Origin: Staphylococcus condimenti
Lineage (GTDB): Bacteria; Bacillota; Bacilli; Staphylococcales; Staphylococcaceae
Reading direction: 5' to 3'
Length of the DNA: 64,000 nt
Assembly: GCF_001618885.1 (NCBI RefSeq)
Contig: NZ_CP015114.1
Span: 1,426,001 to 1,490,000 of the forward strand
Shown: in pieces, positions 10,268-19,221 of the stretch
Numbering within the stretch: position 1 is the first letter of the stretch
Layout: each line of letters starts with the position of its first letter
Position numbers and translations under genes: made by a program
Notes under the pieces: model-generated
The model's database searches: none
The model's input: only the letters and a program-made list of their open reading frames with translations
What the model was told of the DNA's origin: nothing

Positions 10268-11114
10268 ATGAAAAACACATTAGTGTTAGGTGGCGGAGGC
10301 CAATTCGGAATTGCTTGGGAATTAGGATTACTATATGGCTTAAATACAAAAGATATTAATTTAAGAAAGATGGATGCGATTATAGGAACATCTGCTGGTT
10401 CACAAGTCGGCGCTGCAATTGCTTCTAATTGGAATTGGGATAAAATATGGCAAAATCAAATCGAATTGACGATAAATGAAGAAAATCCTGAACCCAATAT
10501 GCATAAGGTTTTTGAGAAATATAACCAAATTTCAAAGCAAGCATAAGATGGAGATGAATGGGTGGCATTGTTATGCCAATATGCAAAAAACCCACATTAC
10601 TCGCTTAGATGAAAATGCCCATATTAAACAAATCAAAAACAGATTCCAACAGATTGATTGGGGTGCTAATCTCCATATCACCGGCACAAATATCGATACT
10701 TATACGCGAAAAGTCTGGAAAGCAGAAGATAACGTTGATATTTATAAAGCCTTAAGTGCAAGTTCTTCTCTGCCTGGTGTGTGGCCGCCTACTACTATTA
10801 ATAACAAACTTTATTCTGATGGCGGATCATATTCTATGGAAAATGCAGATCTTGCTATTGAGGCTGAAAAGGTCATTATCCTTTCACCTCATTTGCCAGT
10901 GGATACTCCTCTAAGCCTCGAAGATCAGATCAACAAACTTAAACAGCATAATACAGAGGTATTAGCAATTACCCCAAGTTCAGAAGTCTTACAAAAATTA
11001 AAAGCACTCGGCGGCAATACTGTTGACCCAAGTATCAGAAGAGAAATTGCTGAAGCAGCCATACAACAAGGCATCGCTATTAAAGATAAAGTAAAGCATT
11101 TCATAGAAAATTAA
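10268..11114 (+). pseudogene. Patatin-like phospholipase, broken
   Basis: The N-terminal part (92 aa) carries the patatin oxyanion motif GGGGQFG and the nucleophile elbow GTSAGS. An in-frame TAA at 10544-10546 ends it. Frame 1 continues past the stop for 21 sensible codons (beginning DGDEWVALL) up to a TGA, while the remaining 160 codons, including the catalytic DGG (SDGGSYSMENADLA), are in another frame from about 10,590. So at least one nonsense change and one frameshift, probably near the A6 run at 10585, separate the serine from the aspartate. Start has AAAGGAG. The enzyme cannot be made in one piece. Confidence 0.85.
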
Positions 11115-11202
11115 ATGAATTATCATCATGCTTATATCTTAAATAGTCTCAATCTATTAAAATAAAATGATATAGGCAAAAGAGAAAACGAGGAGGCTGA
11201 AT

Positions 11203-11493
11203 ATGAAAATCCATATTACAGAAGATGCTTTAAAATGGTTTAAAGAAGAAGTTGATTTAGAACCAGGAGACAAAATTAATTTCTTTGTTCAAACATATGG
11301 AAGCAGCAAGTTGCATGACAACTTCACATTAGGGTTTAAATTCGATCCGAATGACAAAAATGCATCCGCTGAAACTACAGTTGAAGATATCAGTTTTTAT
11401 GTCAACGAATCAGATGAATGGTTCTTCAAAGGATATGACTTATATATCGAATATGACGCACAAAAAGACGAAATCGATTACGACTTCAAATAA
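11203..11493 (+). CDS. HesB/YneR-like protein (copy 1)
   Basis: This 96-aa acidic protein belongs to the small HesB/IscA-like fold group found in Firmicutes (YneR-type). It lacks the three conserved cysteines of true A-type Fe-S carriers, so iron-sulfur binding is unlikely. Typical features are the opening ITEDALKWFKEEVDL followed by PGDKINFFVQTYG and the C-terminal ESDEWFFKGYDL. A closely similar copy lies at 12077 with a Nudix gene between. Strong GAGGAGG site. Function unknown. Confidence 0.75.
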   Translation: MKIHITEDALKWFKEEVDLEPGDKINFFVQTYGSSKLHDNFTLGFKFDPNDKNASAETTVEDISFYVNESDEWFFKGYDLYIEYDAQKDEIDYDFK

Positions 11494-11499
11494 AAACAC

Positions 11500-11532
11500 A
11501 AGGATATGGACGCGATGTCGTCACATATCCTT
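11500..11532. terminator. Bidirectional terminator between convergent genes
   Basis: AAGGATATG at 11500-11508 pairs with CATATCCTT at 11524-11532, followed by TTTATTTTTTT on the plus strand. It overlaps the stop of the convergent Nudix gene. Confidence 0.75.
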
Positions 11533-11910
11533 TTTATTTTTTTCAATCCATTTTAAAACTGCTGGTGCAATTTTTTCTGTATCCTTCTTATCCACCCAGC
11601 ACAAATCTGTGATTTCAGAAGACGGGCGAAGCGTATTCCAATCAATTTCACAAAGTGCGCGGTAACAATTCAACTCTGTTTCTTCATTTTTTTGAGGATA
11701 TGCTGGGCCAATTACCGTATCAATGTATTCAAGATCTGAAGGTATGAGGTCAAGATTCAACTCCTCTGAAACTTCACGAATGAGTGCATCGATTTGTGTT
11801 TCTCCTGCATCAATTTTACCTCCTGGAAAATAATACTTTGCACGGTGATGCGCTTGAACTAAAAGTATTTGCTTCTCATTTTCTGCTACCAAGCATACAC
11901 AGCGTATCAT
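11521..11910 (-). CDS. Nudix hydrolase
   Basis: The 129-aa protein has a complete Nudix box (GGKIDAGETQIDALIREVSE then EL, pattern GX5EX7REUXEEXGU with Asn in place of the last Gly), placing the metal-binding glutamates at the expected spacing. Such enzymes hydrolyse nucleoside diphosphate derivatives; the substrate cannot be read from the sequence. The start at ATG 11910 has AGGAGG 8 nt upstream; the longer reading frame begins in the promoter region. It lies between two HesB/YneR-like paralogues on the opposite strand. Confidence 0.85.
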   Translation of the reverse strand: MIRCVCLVAENEKQILLVQAHHRAKYYFPGGKIDAGETQIDALIREVSEELNLDLIPSDLEYIDTVIGPAYPQKNEETELNCYRALCEIDWNTLRPSSEITDLCWVDKKDTEKIAPAVLKWIEKNKKDM

Positions 11911-12076
11911 AAAATAAGACCTCCTTTTCTTAACGATTATTTTAAAATAGTATATCAAATTTTATATCTGCTTTTACGTAAATCTGCTATAATCAAATTG
12001 GATAGTGATTTAATTCACAATCTAGCTGATATATTATTAACATAACATCACGAAAAACATCTAGGAGGAATATAAT

Positions 12077-12373
12077 ATGAAAATCGAAGTAACAGATCAA
12101 GCTTTAAAATGGTTTAGAGATGAATTGGACTTAGAACCAGGAGATAAAATTAATTTCTATGTACAAACATATGTACACACAGGATTACATGAGCATTTCA
12201 CAACTGCTTTCAAGATTGAACCTCATGATAATAATGCATCAGCATCGGTTACTATTGATAGAATTACTTTTTATATTAACGAATCAGATGAATGGTTCTT
12301 TAAAGGTCTTGATTTATTGGTTGAATATAATGCAGAAACTGACGAAATCGAATATAAAAATACACAATTATAA
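12077..12373 (+). CDS. HesB/YneR-like protein (copy 2)
   Basis: The 98-aa protein is a clear paralogue of the one at 11203. Shared segments include DQALKWFRDELDLEPGDKI and NESDEWFFKGLDLLVEYNA. Like the first copy it has no cysteine ligands. It has its own AGGAGG site and terminator, so both copies are separately expressed. The two copies suggest an old local duplication, with the Nudix gene trapped between. Function unknown. Confidence 0.75.
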   Translation: MKIEVTDQALKWFRDELDLEPGDKINFYVQTYVHTGLHEHFTTAFKIEPHDNNASASVTIDRITFYINESDEWFFKGLDLLVEYNAETDEIEYKNTQL

Positions 12374-12381
12374 ATTAATCA

Positions 12382-12409
12382 GAATGCTGAACACTCAGCA
12401 TTCTTTTTT
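12382..12409 (+). terminator. Intrinsic terminator
   Basis: GAATGCTGA and TCAGCATTC form a perfect 9-bp stem with a 4-nt loop and a TTTTTT tail. Confidence 0.9.
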
Positions 12410-12413
12410 GCGC

Positions 12414-12443
12414 AAAAAAGCCAGAGGATTTACTGCCTCTGGC
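12414..12443 (-). terminator. Terminator of the amidase gene
   Basis: On the minus strand GCCAGAGG pairs with CCTCTGGC over an 8-nt loop, followed by TTTTTT. Confidence 0.9.
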
Positions 12444-12477
12444 TTGCTGGAAAGATTTATTTTTAAATTTGCACGAA

Positions 12478-13494
12478 TTAATGAATGTAATTAAAGTAAC
12501 CTTTTTGGCTTGCCGGAATTGTACGATATGTTAATATTCCTGGGCTGCTTGTGTAATTCATTTCTGAAATTAAGATACTTCCATCTCCATTTACACGCTC
12601 AACAAATGCAACATGTCCATAGTAACCAGCATCTGACTGTAAAATCGAACCTACTGTTGCATTATGATCGACCGTATAGCCGTCAGCACGTGCACCATTG
12701 TCCCAGTTATTCGCATTCCACCAGTAAGTACTGATACCTTTACCGACTTGTGCACGACGATTAAATGCATGCCATGTACATTGTCCCCAATCATACAAGT
12801 TTGAGTGACTGAACACAGGTGTATAATAGCCGCCTGTACCTGTAGACGCTGCTGGTGATGGTGAATTTGTCACTGTCGCAGTAGATCCTGTTACTTTTAA
12901 TTTTTGACCAGGGAAAATCAAGAAACTATTTAAACCATTCAAGTTCATGATATTTTGGTATGTTGTATTATATTTAGAGGCAATCAAAGACAGTGAGTCT
13001 CCCGGTTGAACAGTGTATGTTGAACCCGTCGCTGTTGTAGTTGTTTGCGTTCTAGTTGTTGAAGTATTCGAAGAAGCTGGAGCTGTTCCAGAAACTTTCA
13101 AGACTTGACCTGGATGAATTAAGAAACTATTCAAACCATTCAACTTCATAATATTTTGATAAGATGTCCCATATTTAGAAGCAATAAGTGATAAAGAATC
13201 ACCCGCTTTCACAGTATACGTCGAACCGCCTGAAACAGATGAAGTGTTTGATGTGTTACGACTCGTTGACGCGCTTGAACCAGAAACTTTAAGAATTTGA
13301 TTCGGAAAAATCAAGTTAGAGTTTAAGTTGTTAAGTGATTTTAAATTCGCGATAGACGTATTGTGACGTTGTGCGATAGACCATAATGAGTCTCCGCTTT
13401 GAACTCTATATGTTGCTGCATCAGCAGCTCCTGCAGTGGCTATCGCAGAAACCGCTCCTGTTCCGATAACAGCAGCTATAATTTTCTTTTGCAA
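12478..13494 (-). CDS. sle1: Secreted LysM-CHAP amidase, Sle1/Aaa-like
   Basis: The 338-aa secreted peptidoglycan hydrolase is predicted to cleave the amide between N-acetylmuramic acid and L-alanine and help daughter cell separation. It has a signal peptide (residues 1 to about 26, ending AADA), then three LysM repeats (about 28-70, 91-133 and 160-202), each with the YxVxxGDSL opening and separated by Ser/Thr linkers. A C-terminal CHAP domain holds the catalytic cysteine ([12 protein letters not shown]) and histidine (GHVAFVE). The length matches Sle1 of S. aureus (334 aa). I use TTG 13494 because AGGAGG lies 7 nt upstream; the longer frame would start inside that site. WalKR control is known for this family; I saw no certain WalR box. 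Confidence 0.88.
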   Translation of the reverse strand: MQKKIIAAVIGTGAVSAIATAGAADAATYRVQSGDSLWSIAQRHNTSIANLKSLNNLNSNLIFPNQILKVSGSSASTSRNTSNTSSVSGGSTYTVKAGDSLSLIASKYGTSYQNIMKLNGLNSFLIHPGQVLKVSGTAPASSNTSTTRTQTTTTATGSTYTVQPGDSLSLIASKYNTTYQNIMNLNGLNSFLIFPGQKLKVTGSTATVTNSPSPAASTGTGGYYTPVFSHSNLYDWGQCTWHAFNRRAQVGKGISTYWWNANNWDNGARADGYTVDHNATVGSILQSDAGYYGHVAFVERVNGDGSILISEMNYTSSPGILTYRTIPASQKGYFNYIH

Positions 13495-13960
13495 TGGAAT
13501 GCCTCCTGACAATTTTATATTCTATTTATCAGTAATTAAGTTCGTTCATATCTTTGCCCTTGAATGATGAACGTACTGATAATCATCTCTCTTTTCCACC
13601 TATACACTTAATTATTATACACATTGTTAGGACACTTAATATGTTTATTAGATGACAAGTATATTACAATTCATTTTTTTCTTTTAAAAAACGAATAGAG
13701 TAAGCGTTTTCTTCTTTGGTACATAAGGGATGAATAATATCCATCGAACGGATTTCAAACTTTTCCTACAGGCTAAATACATACTTTCTATATCACTATT
13801 TTAAATACAATCCCTTTTCCATATATTTTTTGTAAATTTTACAAAAAGTATACCTTTTATTAACAACAGTATTGTTAAAATAAAATTATACAATTTCTCT
13901 AAAACAACATTAGTTACATAAAGAAAAGTTGTATAACAATAAAATATTAGGAGGACACTC
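13495..13960. other. Divergent spacer between amidase and surface nucleotidase genes
   Basis: This 466-bp AT-rich stretch holds no gene. It must carry the promoters of both flanking secreted-protein genes. The one clear signal is the palindrome at 13827-13847, described separately. Confidence 0.6.
13827..13847. promoter_or_regulatory. Perfect 21-bp palindrome, operator candidate
   Basis: TTTTTGTAAA and TTTACAAAAA are perfect inverted arms around a single T. It lies 114 bp upstream of the nucleotidase start, a good position for a dimeric regulator. It does not match a regulator site I can name with confidence; it is loosely similar to a Rex half-site pattern. Confidence 0.45.
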
Positions 13961-16648
13961 ATGCATAAGGCACTACTTAAAACTTTGTTTTTTGTTATAG
14001 CTTTCTTTGTGCTGTTTCATGTCTCAGCTTTCGCAGCAGAAACTCCTGTCAAACCTGCAAATCAAGCAACGGTCGAAAATACTGTTGAACCAGCCCAGCA
14101 AAATACAGTTCAGACAGCTGCAACAGCGGATTCAAAAAGCAATACCGATTCAGCACAGACAGGAACATCAGATGGTCAATCGGTTGTAACACCATCTGCT
14201 CCATCAACAACCTCATCAGAAGCACTACCTGCTGCTTCTGACAATAAAGGTACTCAAACCGCAACAGCAGATACGGCTAATCCAGCAAATGCTGATAAAG
14301 GTGTACCAACAGAAGATAATAATGCTTTATCTCAAAAGAAGAACACAGTTGCGACACAAACAAAAGCAGTACCACAACCAAGCCAACAGACAGTAAAAAC
14401 ACAGTCGGCTCCTGCTACAGAGCAGCCTCAAGTACAACAATTGTCAGCGCCTGCTCCGCAACAATCTGCAGCACCTCAAACTCAGGCTGTTGAGCCATCT
14501 GCACAGACACAGCAGGCACCTCAGCAAGCAAAGATACTGCATACCAACGATATGCACGGCCGTATCTTAGGTGAAGATGGACGTGTTATCGGAATGTCTA
14601 AATTGAAGGCAATTAAAGAACAAGAAAATCCAGATTTAATGTTAGATTCTGGAGATGCTTTCCAAGGTCTGCCGATTTCAAACAATACAAAAGGCGCAGA
14701 TATGGCGAAAGCGATGAATAGCGTCGGTTACGATGCAATGGCAGTCGGCAATCATGAATTCGACTTCGGTTTAGATCAAGCGATGAAATACAAGGACCAA
14801 TTAAATTTCCCGATTCTTTCAGCGAATACATATAAGGACAATAAATTGCTCTTTGACCCTTATACAATCGTGAAGAAAAATGGTATCCGTTATGGCATTG
14901 TAGGTGTAACAACACCTGAAACAGCAGTGAAGACACACCTTGACAACATTAAAGGTGTGACATTCACTGAACCTATTCCAGCAGTACAAAATATTCTAAA
15001 TCAAATTAATAATCAAGCTGATGTCTTTATTGTTTTATCACATTTAGGTGTAGATCCATCCACCCAAACAGCTTGGCGCGGAGATACATTGGCAAATACA
15101 TTAGCACAAGATCCACGCTTTAAAGACAAAGAGATTTTCGTGTTAGATGGCCATTCACACACAGTCATCCAAAACGGTAAAATCAACCAAAATACACTAC
15201 TCGCACAAACCGGAACAGCTTTAGAAAATATTGGTGAAATAACTTTCGATTATGCAAACGGCAAAGTTGAAAATGTTCAAGATTCATTAATTAATGTAAA
15301 AGATACAGCAGACGTACAACCTGATGCTGAATTACAAAAGATGATGGATGAAGCAAAAGCGAAGTTTGATGATCAAGTTTCAGAAGTTGTGATTCCAAAT
15401 AATCCTGTACAATTTGAAGGTGAACGCGACGATGTCCGTTCTCACGAAACTAATTTAGGTAACGCGATTACAGACGCAATGGAAGCATACAGCCAAAACG
15501 GTTTTTCTCACCCTGCTGACTTTGCAGTTACAAATGGCGGAGGCATCCGTGCTTCGATTGATAAAGGCAAAGATGTCACTTTAGGTGATATCATCACAGT
15601 TTTACCATTCGGCAATACAATTTCTCAAATACAAGTCAAAGGTACGAATGTTCAAAAGATGTTCGAACATAGCTTAAGTGCACCTGTTCAAGATGGAAAA
15701 TTAGGTGCAAATGGCGGTTTCTTGCACATTTCTAAATCCATCCGTGTTTACTATGATATGAATAAAGAACCAGGTTCACGCGTATTAAAAATTGAAGTTT
15801 TGAATAAGAAGACAAATCAATTTGAAGCCTTAGACCCTGAACGCACATATTATATGACAACAAACGACTTCACTGCTTCTGGTGGCGACGGTTATGATAT
15901 GCTCGGAGGTCCACGAGAAGAAGGCGTTTCTTTAGATAAAGTTTTTGCAGACTACTTGAAACAAGCAGATTTATCACAATATGCATCAAATGATATCAGT
16001 CGCATTATTAATGGAAACCCTCCTGTTTCAGAAACTGAAGAGAAACCAGAGTCAAATACAGCTAATAGCGAAACAAGTAATACTACTGAAGACACTAATG
16101 TAGATTCACCAAAAAATAATCCGATTAACATTCCTAACGAAGCAGCGGTTGGAGAAAATGTTGTTTCAAACAATGGCAGCAGCTCACTTGCAGAAGATAG
16201 TAAACTTGTGTCGCACAAACACACTGACATGGCTACAGATAACGTTATGGTTAATAACAATACTACACTCGACCAATCTGAAACAATGTACACTAACTTA
16301 TCAGGCAATGTTAATAAAGAAATTGATACTAACGTTTATAGCGACATCAGTAACCAAAGTCATGTACAGACAGCAAACACTCAATATTATGATATGTCAG
16401 ATATCAAACAAACTAATAAATTAAGTGATAATGAGACAAAGATAACAGAATCTGCAAATCAAGCTCAGCAATATATTTCAAATAACAAAGTAATTGCATT
16501 CCCATCTCAACAAAAAGAACATAAAAATAGTGAATTGCCAAATTCAGGACATTCTGAACCTCACAATTCACCTATCGTACCAATGTCACTTATCTTATTA
16601 GGTGCTGGTACATTGTACTATAACCGTAAAAAAGATAAAGCAGCTTAA
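13961..16648 (+). CDS. adsA: Cell-wall-anchored 5'-nucleotidase, AdsA/SasH-like
   Basis: The 895-aa surface protein is predicted to release adenosine from AMP/ADP outside the cell. It has a signal peptide (1 to about 26, SAFAAE), then a Gln/Ala/Thr-rich low-complexity stalk to about residue 190. The metallophosphoesterase domain starts with ILHTNDMHGR (about 191) and includes GNHEFDFG and the metal-binding HSH (DGHSHT). The 5'-nucleotidase C-terminal domain (about 490-670) has NGGGIRASI and the substrate loop TNDFTASGGDGY. A long Asn/Ser/Thr-rich spacer leads to a sortase signal at about residue 859, a hydrophobic segment and KKDKAA. The signal reads LPNSG, not canonical LPXTG. S. aureus AdsA is shorter (772 aa). 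Strong AGGAGG site. Confidence 0.88.
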   Translation: MHKALLKTLFFVIAFFVLFHVSAFAAETPVKPANQATVENTVEPAQQNTVQTAATADSKSNTDSAQTGTSDGQSVVTPSAPSTTSSEALPAASDNKGTQTATADTANPANADKGVPTEDNNALSQKKNTVATQTKAVPQPSQQTVKTQSAPATEQPQVQQLSAPAPQQSAAPQTQAVEPSAQTQQAPQQAKILHTNDMHGRILGEDGRVIGMSKLKAIKEQENPDLMLDSGDAFQGLPISNNTKGADMAKAMNSVGYDAMAVGNHEFDFGLDQAMKYKDQLNFPILSANTYKDNKLLFDPYTIVKKNGIRYGIVGVTTPETAVKTHLDNIKGVTFTEPIPAVQNILNQINNQADVFIVLSHLGVDPSTQTAWRGDTLANTLAQDPRFKDKEIFVLDGHSHTVIQNGKINQNTLLAQTGTALENIGEITFDYANGKVENVQDSLINVKDTADVQPDAELQKMMDEAKAKFDDQVSEVVIPNNPVQFEGERDDVRSHETNLGNAITDAMEAYSQNGFSHPADFAVTNGGGIRASIDKGKDVTLGDIITVLPFGNTISQIQVKGTNVQKMFEHSLSAPVQDGKLGANGGFLHISKSIRVYYDMNKEPGSRVLKIEVLNKKTNQFEALDPERTYYMTTNDFTASGGDGYDMLGGPREEGVSLDKVFADYLKQADLSQYASNDISRIINGNPPVSETEEKPESNTANSETSNTTEDTNVDSPKNNPINIPNEAAVGENVVSNNGSSSLAEDSKLVSHKHTDMATDNVMVNNNTTLDQSETMYTNLSGNVNKEIDTNVYSDISNQSHVQTANTQYYDMSDIKQTNKLSDNETKITESANQAQQYISNNKVIAFPSQQKEHKNSELPNSGHSEPHNSPIVPMSLILLGAGTLYYNRKKDKAA

Positions 16649-16657
16649 TACACGTTT

Positions 16658-16701
16658 ACACAAGCGATCCTTACTTAATATGGGATTCGCTTGTGTTTTT
16701 A
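16658..16701. terminator. Bidirectional terminator
   Basis: ACACAAGCGA-TCC pairs with GGA-TTCGCTTGTGT, followed by TTTTT on the plus strand. It sits between convergent genes. Confidence 0.85.
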
Positions 16702-16722
16702 ATTTATTTATAATTCAATACC

Positions 16723-17511
16723 CTAAGCACCAAATGTCGCAATTTTCATCTTAGGAATCCCAAAATATTTTGGAAGAAACGTTTCATAATTGCCAGCATT
16801 AACTTCTAAAATTGTTTTCTTCCCTTCAGATAAAACTGTAAGATGTCGTTCTGTCATTGTATGACGTCCTGTTTCAGTCGCTTTAGTAATAAGCAGCCCT
16901 TTCACAAATGGTGAATCGGGATTGTGTTGATTAAAATCAATCCCTTCCGCAAAATCGTCCAATGTTTTCGGCTTATACAGTGCGCGGTACTGAATTTTCC
17001 ACTCACCCTCAACTTCCGACCATTTTTCTACATCGTAATGCAAGTCATCTGCGAACACCACTCGGTAATCACCGGTTACATCATGCATTCCTTTTGTTGG
17101 GCAGTCATGTAACGGAAGTGCAAATTTAGGCATATCTCCAAAACCAATATCAACGACATACTCTACTTTATCGATTGTCACAATTAATGACATATGCGAA
17201 CCTTCTAATGCCCAACCATTCGGACTCATGACTGTTGCCGACATCGCTTCTGCTTTAAATCCTTTATATTCTAAATAATGTTTGAAAAAATAATTCATTT
17301 CATAACAGAAACCTCCGCGACGTTCTTCCACTACTTTGTGCATCATCGTATCATCTGTTAATGCTAATGGCCAACCATTTTGAACGTTGATATTTTCAAA
17401 TGGTACATGCAGCATATAATGGCGAATCAAATAGTTAAGTGTAGTTAAATCTACTGCTTCTTTCTCTGTATCCACTTCTAAATATTGGTCTAATCTTTGA
17501 AAATCAGCCAT
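16723..17511 (-). CDS. Arylamine N-acetyltransferase
   Basis: The 262-aa cytoplasmic enzyme transfers acetyl from acetyl-CoA to arylamines and hydrazines. The catalytic triad is visible: Cys69 in RRGGFCYEMN, His106 in EGSHMSLI and Asp121 in VVDIGFGD, at the spacing typical for NATs. Length is normal for bacterial members. AGGAGG precedes the ATG. It is monocistronic, convergent with the nucleotidase gene and divergent from the TetR gene at 17679. The physiological substrate is unknown. Confidence 0.92.
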   Translation of the reverse strand: MADFQRLDQYLEVDTEKEAVDLTTLNYLIRHYMLHVPFENINVQNGWPLALTDDTMMHKVVEERRGGFCYEMNYFFKHYLEYKGFKAEAMSATVMSPNGWALEGSHMSLIVTIDKVEYVVDIGFGDMPKFALPLHDCPTKGMHDVTGDYRVVFADDLHYDVEKWSEVEGEWKIQYRALYKPKTLDDFAEGIDFNQHNPDSPFVKGLLITKATETGRHTMTERHLTVLSEGKKTILEVNAGNYETFLPKYFGIPKMKIATFGA

Positions 17512-17678
17512 TTCAACGCCTCCTTTTCTTCAACTATATCACGGACAAACAAGAATAAGGTAAAAAGGAATCTTATGACTTCTGCTGAATTAAATATTAA
17601 AATACAATTAAAAGGCATATTGGACGAAAAACATGAGTGTATTAAAATAAGATTATAAAAAGAAAGGTTGGAGCAGGC

Positions 17679-18212
17679 ATGGACAAAAGTAAAAAACGTG
17701 CAGATTTATTACAAGCAGCGATTGATATTGTAAATGAACAAGGCACTAATTATCTAACATTAGATGCCGTTGCAAAAAGAGCAGGCGTAAGCAAAGGCGG
17801 TTTACTATATCATTTCGAAAGTAAACAGGCGTTGATTCAAGGGCTTGTTGATTATGCGAACACACTATATCGTGAAAATGTAGATAAAAGCGTTACAGAA
17901 TCTGAAAGTTCAGGCGCACTTTTGCGAGGATATATCGAAGCAACTCGAAAACACCGCGATGAAAACGCCGCAGTGACTTCAGCAATTTTAGCAGCGCACA
18001 GCAATAACAAAGCACTTCTCTCTCCATTGCAGGAAACATACCAAGAATGGCAATCAGAAATTGCTGCTGATCAACAAGATAATGTAGATGCGACAATTAT
18101 ACGGTTAGCAATTGATGGATTGTGGTTGTCAGAAATTTTTGGGTTAGATGCAATTGATGAGAAAACACGTGAAGCCGTATTAGATCGATTAATTGAATAT
18201 ACACGCAAATAA
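17679..18212 (+). CDS. TetR-family regulator of the carnitine operon (predicted)
   Basis: The 177-aa protein starts with a typical TetR helix-turn-helix (about 8-55: AAIDIVNEQGTNYLTLDAVA then RAGVSKGGLLYHFESKQALI) and has a C-terminal helical domain resembling TetR_C_33. It lies directly upstream of three genes for carnitine degradation, in the same direction, but with a strong terminator between. An imperfect palindrome at 18265-18280 before the next gene is a likely operator. I infer that it represses that operon and responds to carnitine or an intermediate. Confidence 0.8.
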   Translation: MDKSKKRADLLQAAIDIVNEQGTNYLTLDAVAKRAGVSKGGLLYHFESKQALIQGLVDYANTLYRENVDKSVTESESSGALLRGYIEATRKHRDENAAVTSAILAAHSNNKALLSPLQETYQEWQSEIAADQQDNVDATIIRLAIDGLWLSEIFGLDAIDEKTREAVLDRLIEYTRK

Positions 18213-18216
18213 TAAG

Positions 18217-18252
18217 CTTGTTTTGGGTCTTTCCAAAACAAGTTTTATTTTT
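18217..18252 (+). terminator. Terminator after TetR gene
   Basis: CTTGTTTTGG pairs with CCAAAACAAG (10 bp, perfect), followed by TTTTATTTTT. Confidence 0.9.
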
Positions 18253-18264
18253 GTGTTGAAAAAA

Positions 18265-18280
18265 TACCGTCTAGTTGGTA
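18265..18280. promoter_or_regulatory. Candidate TetR operator
   Basis: TACCGTCTAGTTGGTA is an imperfect palindrome (TACC..CTAG..GGTA) between the TetR terminator and the start of the carnitine operon, resembling other TetR-type ACCG/CGGT sites. Confidence 0.5.
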
Positions 18281-18329
18281 CACTAATCAACGTTGAAAAA
18301 ATTATTAGGTTGAGGAGGCAAATTCAATA

Positions 18330-19220
18330 ATGAAAAAAGTAATGTTAACTGCAGCAATTACAGGTGCAGGTGATACAACTGAAAAAAATAAGAGCGTGCC
18401 TGTCACACCTGAAGAAATGGCCGATTCAGCAATAAAATGCGCACGTGCTGGAGCAACTGTAGTGCACTTGCACGCACGTGATCCTGAAACTGGCGGCATC
18501 AGCCATGATACTGAAATGTTCCGTGAAGCAGTACGCTTAATTCGTGAAGCAGAAGAAGATATCGTTATTAATATTACGTCTGGTGGCGGCGGCGACTTTA
18601 TACCGAACCAAGCAGACCCTTATAGAGCAGGTGAAGGTTCTGATATGCAGACACCTGCAGAACGCCATGAACCAATTGGTGCATTACTTCCTGAAATGTG
18701 CACATTAGATTGTGGTAGTACAAACTTTGGAGATATGGTATATATCAGTCCAGCTGACTGGTTGCGTGAACAAGCGAAGTTAGTTCAAAAAGCAGGTGTT
18801 AAACCAGAATTAGAATGCTTCGACAGCGGTCATATCCGTTTTGCTAGACAATTAATTGAAGAAGGATTAATTGATGACGAGCCTATGTTCCAATTTTGTT
18901 TAGGTATTCCGTGGGGTGCAGATAATGATCCAGAAACCATTGAATATTTTAAAACGCGTTTACCTGAAAATGCGCATTGGTCAGGTTTCGGTATTGGCAG
19001 AATGCAATTACCTACTGTAGAAGAAGTTGCAAAACGCGGCGGAAATGTACGTGTTGGTTTGGAAGACAATATTTATCTCTCTAAAGGTGTTAAAGCAACG
19101 AATGAACAGCTTGTTGAAAAAGCAGTTGAAATTTTAAAAGGTCTTGATATAGAACCAATGACACCTGCAGAAGCACGTAAGAAATATAACTTAAGAGACC
19201 CCAAAGGAGGACAAAACTAA
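18330..19220 (+). CDS. Beta-keto acid cleavage enzyme (BKACE), predicted 3-dehydrocarnitine:acetyl-CoA type
   Basis: The 296-aa zinc enzyme of the DUF849/BKACE family condenses a beta-keto acid with acetyl-CoA to give acetoacetate and a new CoA ester. The zinc ligands His46 and His48 (VVHLHARDP) match those of the type member Kce. The next two genes are an L-carnitine dehydrogenase and a hotdog thioesterase. In this known three-gene set the substrate is 3-dehydrocarnitine and the products are acetoacetate and betainyl-CoA. Substrate assignment therefore rests on context. AGGAGG precedes the ATG. The gap to the next gene is one base. Confidence 0.87.
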   Translation: MKKVMLTAAITGAGDTTEKNKSVPVTPEEMADSAIKCARAGATVVHLHARDPETGGISHDTEMFREAVRLIREAEEDIVINITSGGGGDFIPNQADPYRAGEGSDMQTPAERHEPIGALLPEMCTLDCGSTNFGDMVYISPADWLREQAKLVQKAGVKPELECFDSGHIRFARQLIEEGLIDDEPMFQFCLGIPWGADNDPETIEYFKTRLPENAHWSGFGIGRMQLPTVEEVAKRGGNVRVGLEDNIYLSKGVKATNEQLVEKAVEILKGLDIEPMTPAEARKKYNLRDPKGGQN

Positions 19221-19221
19221 A

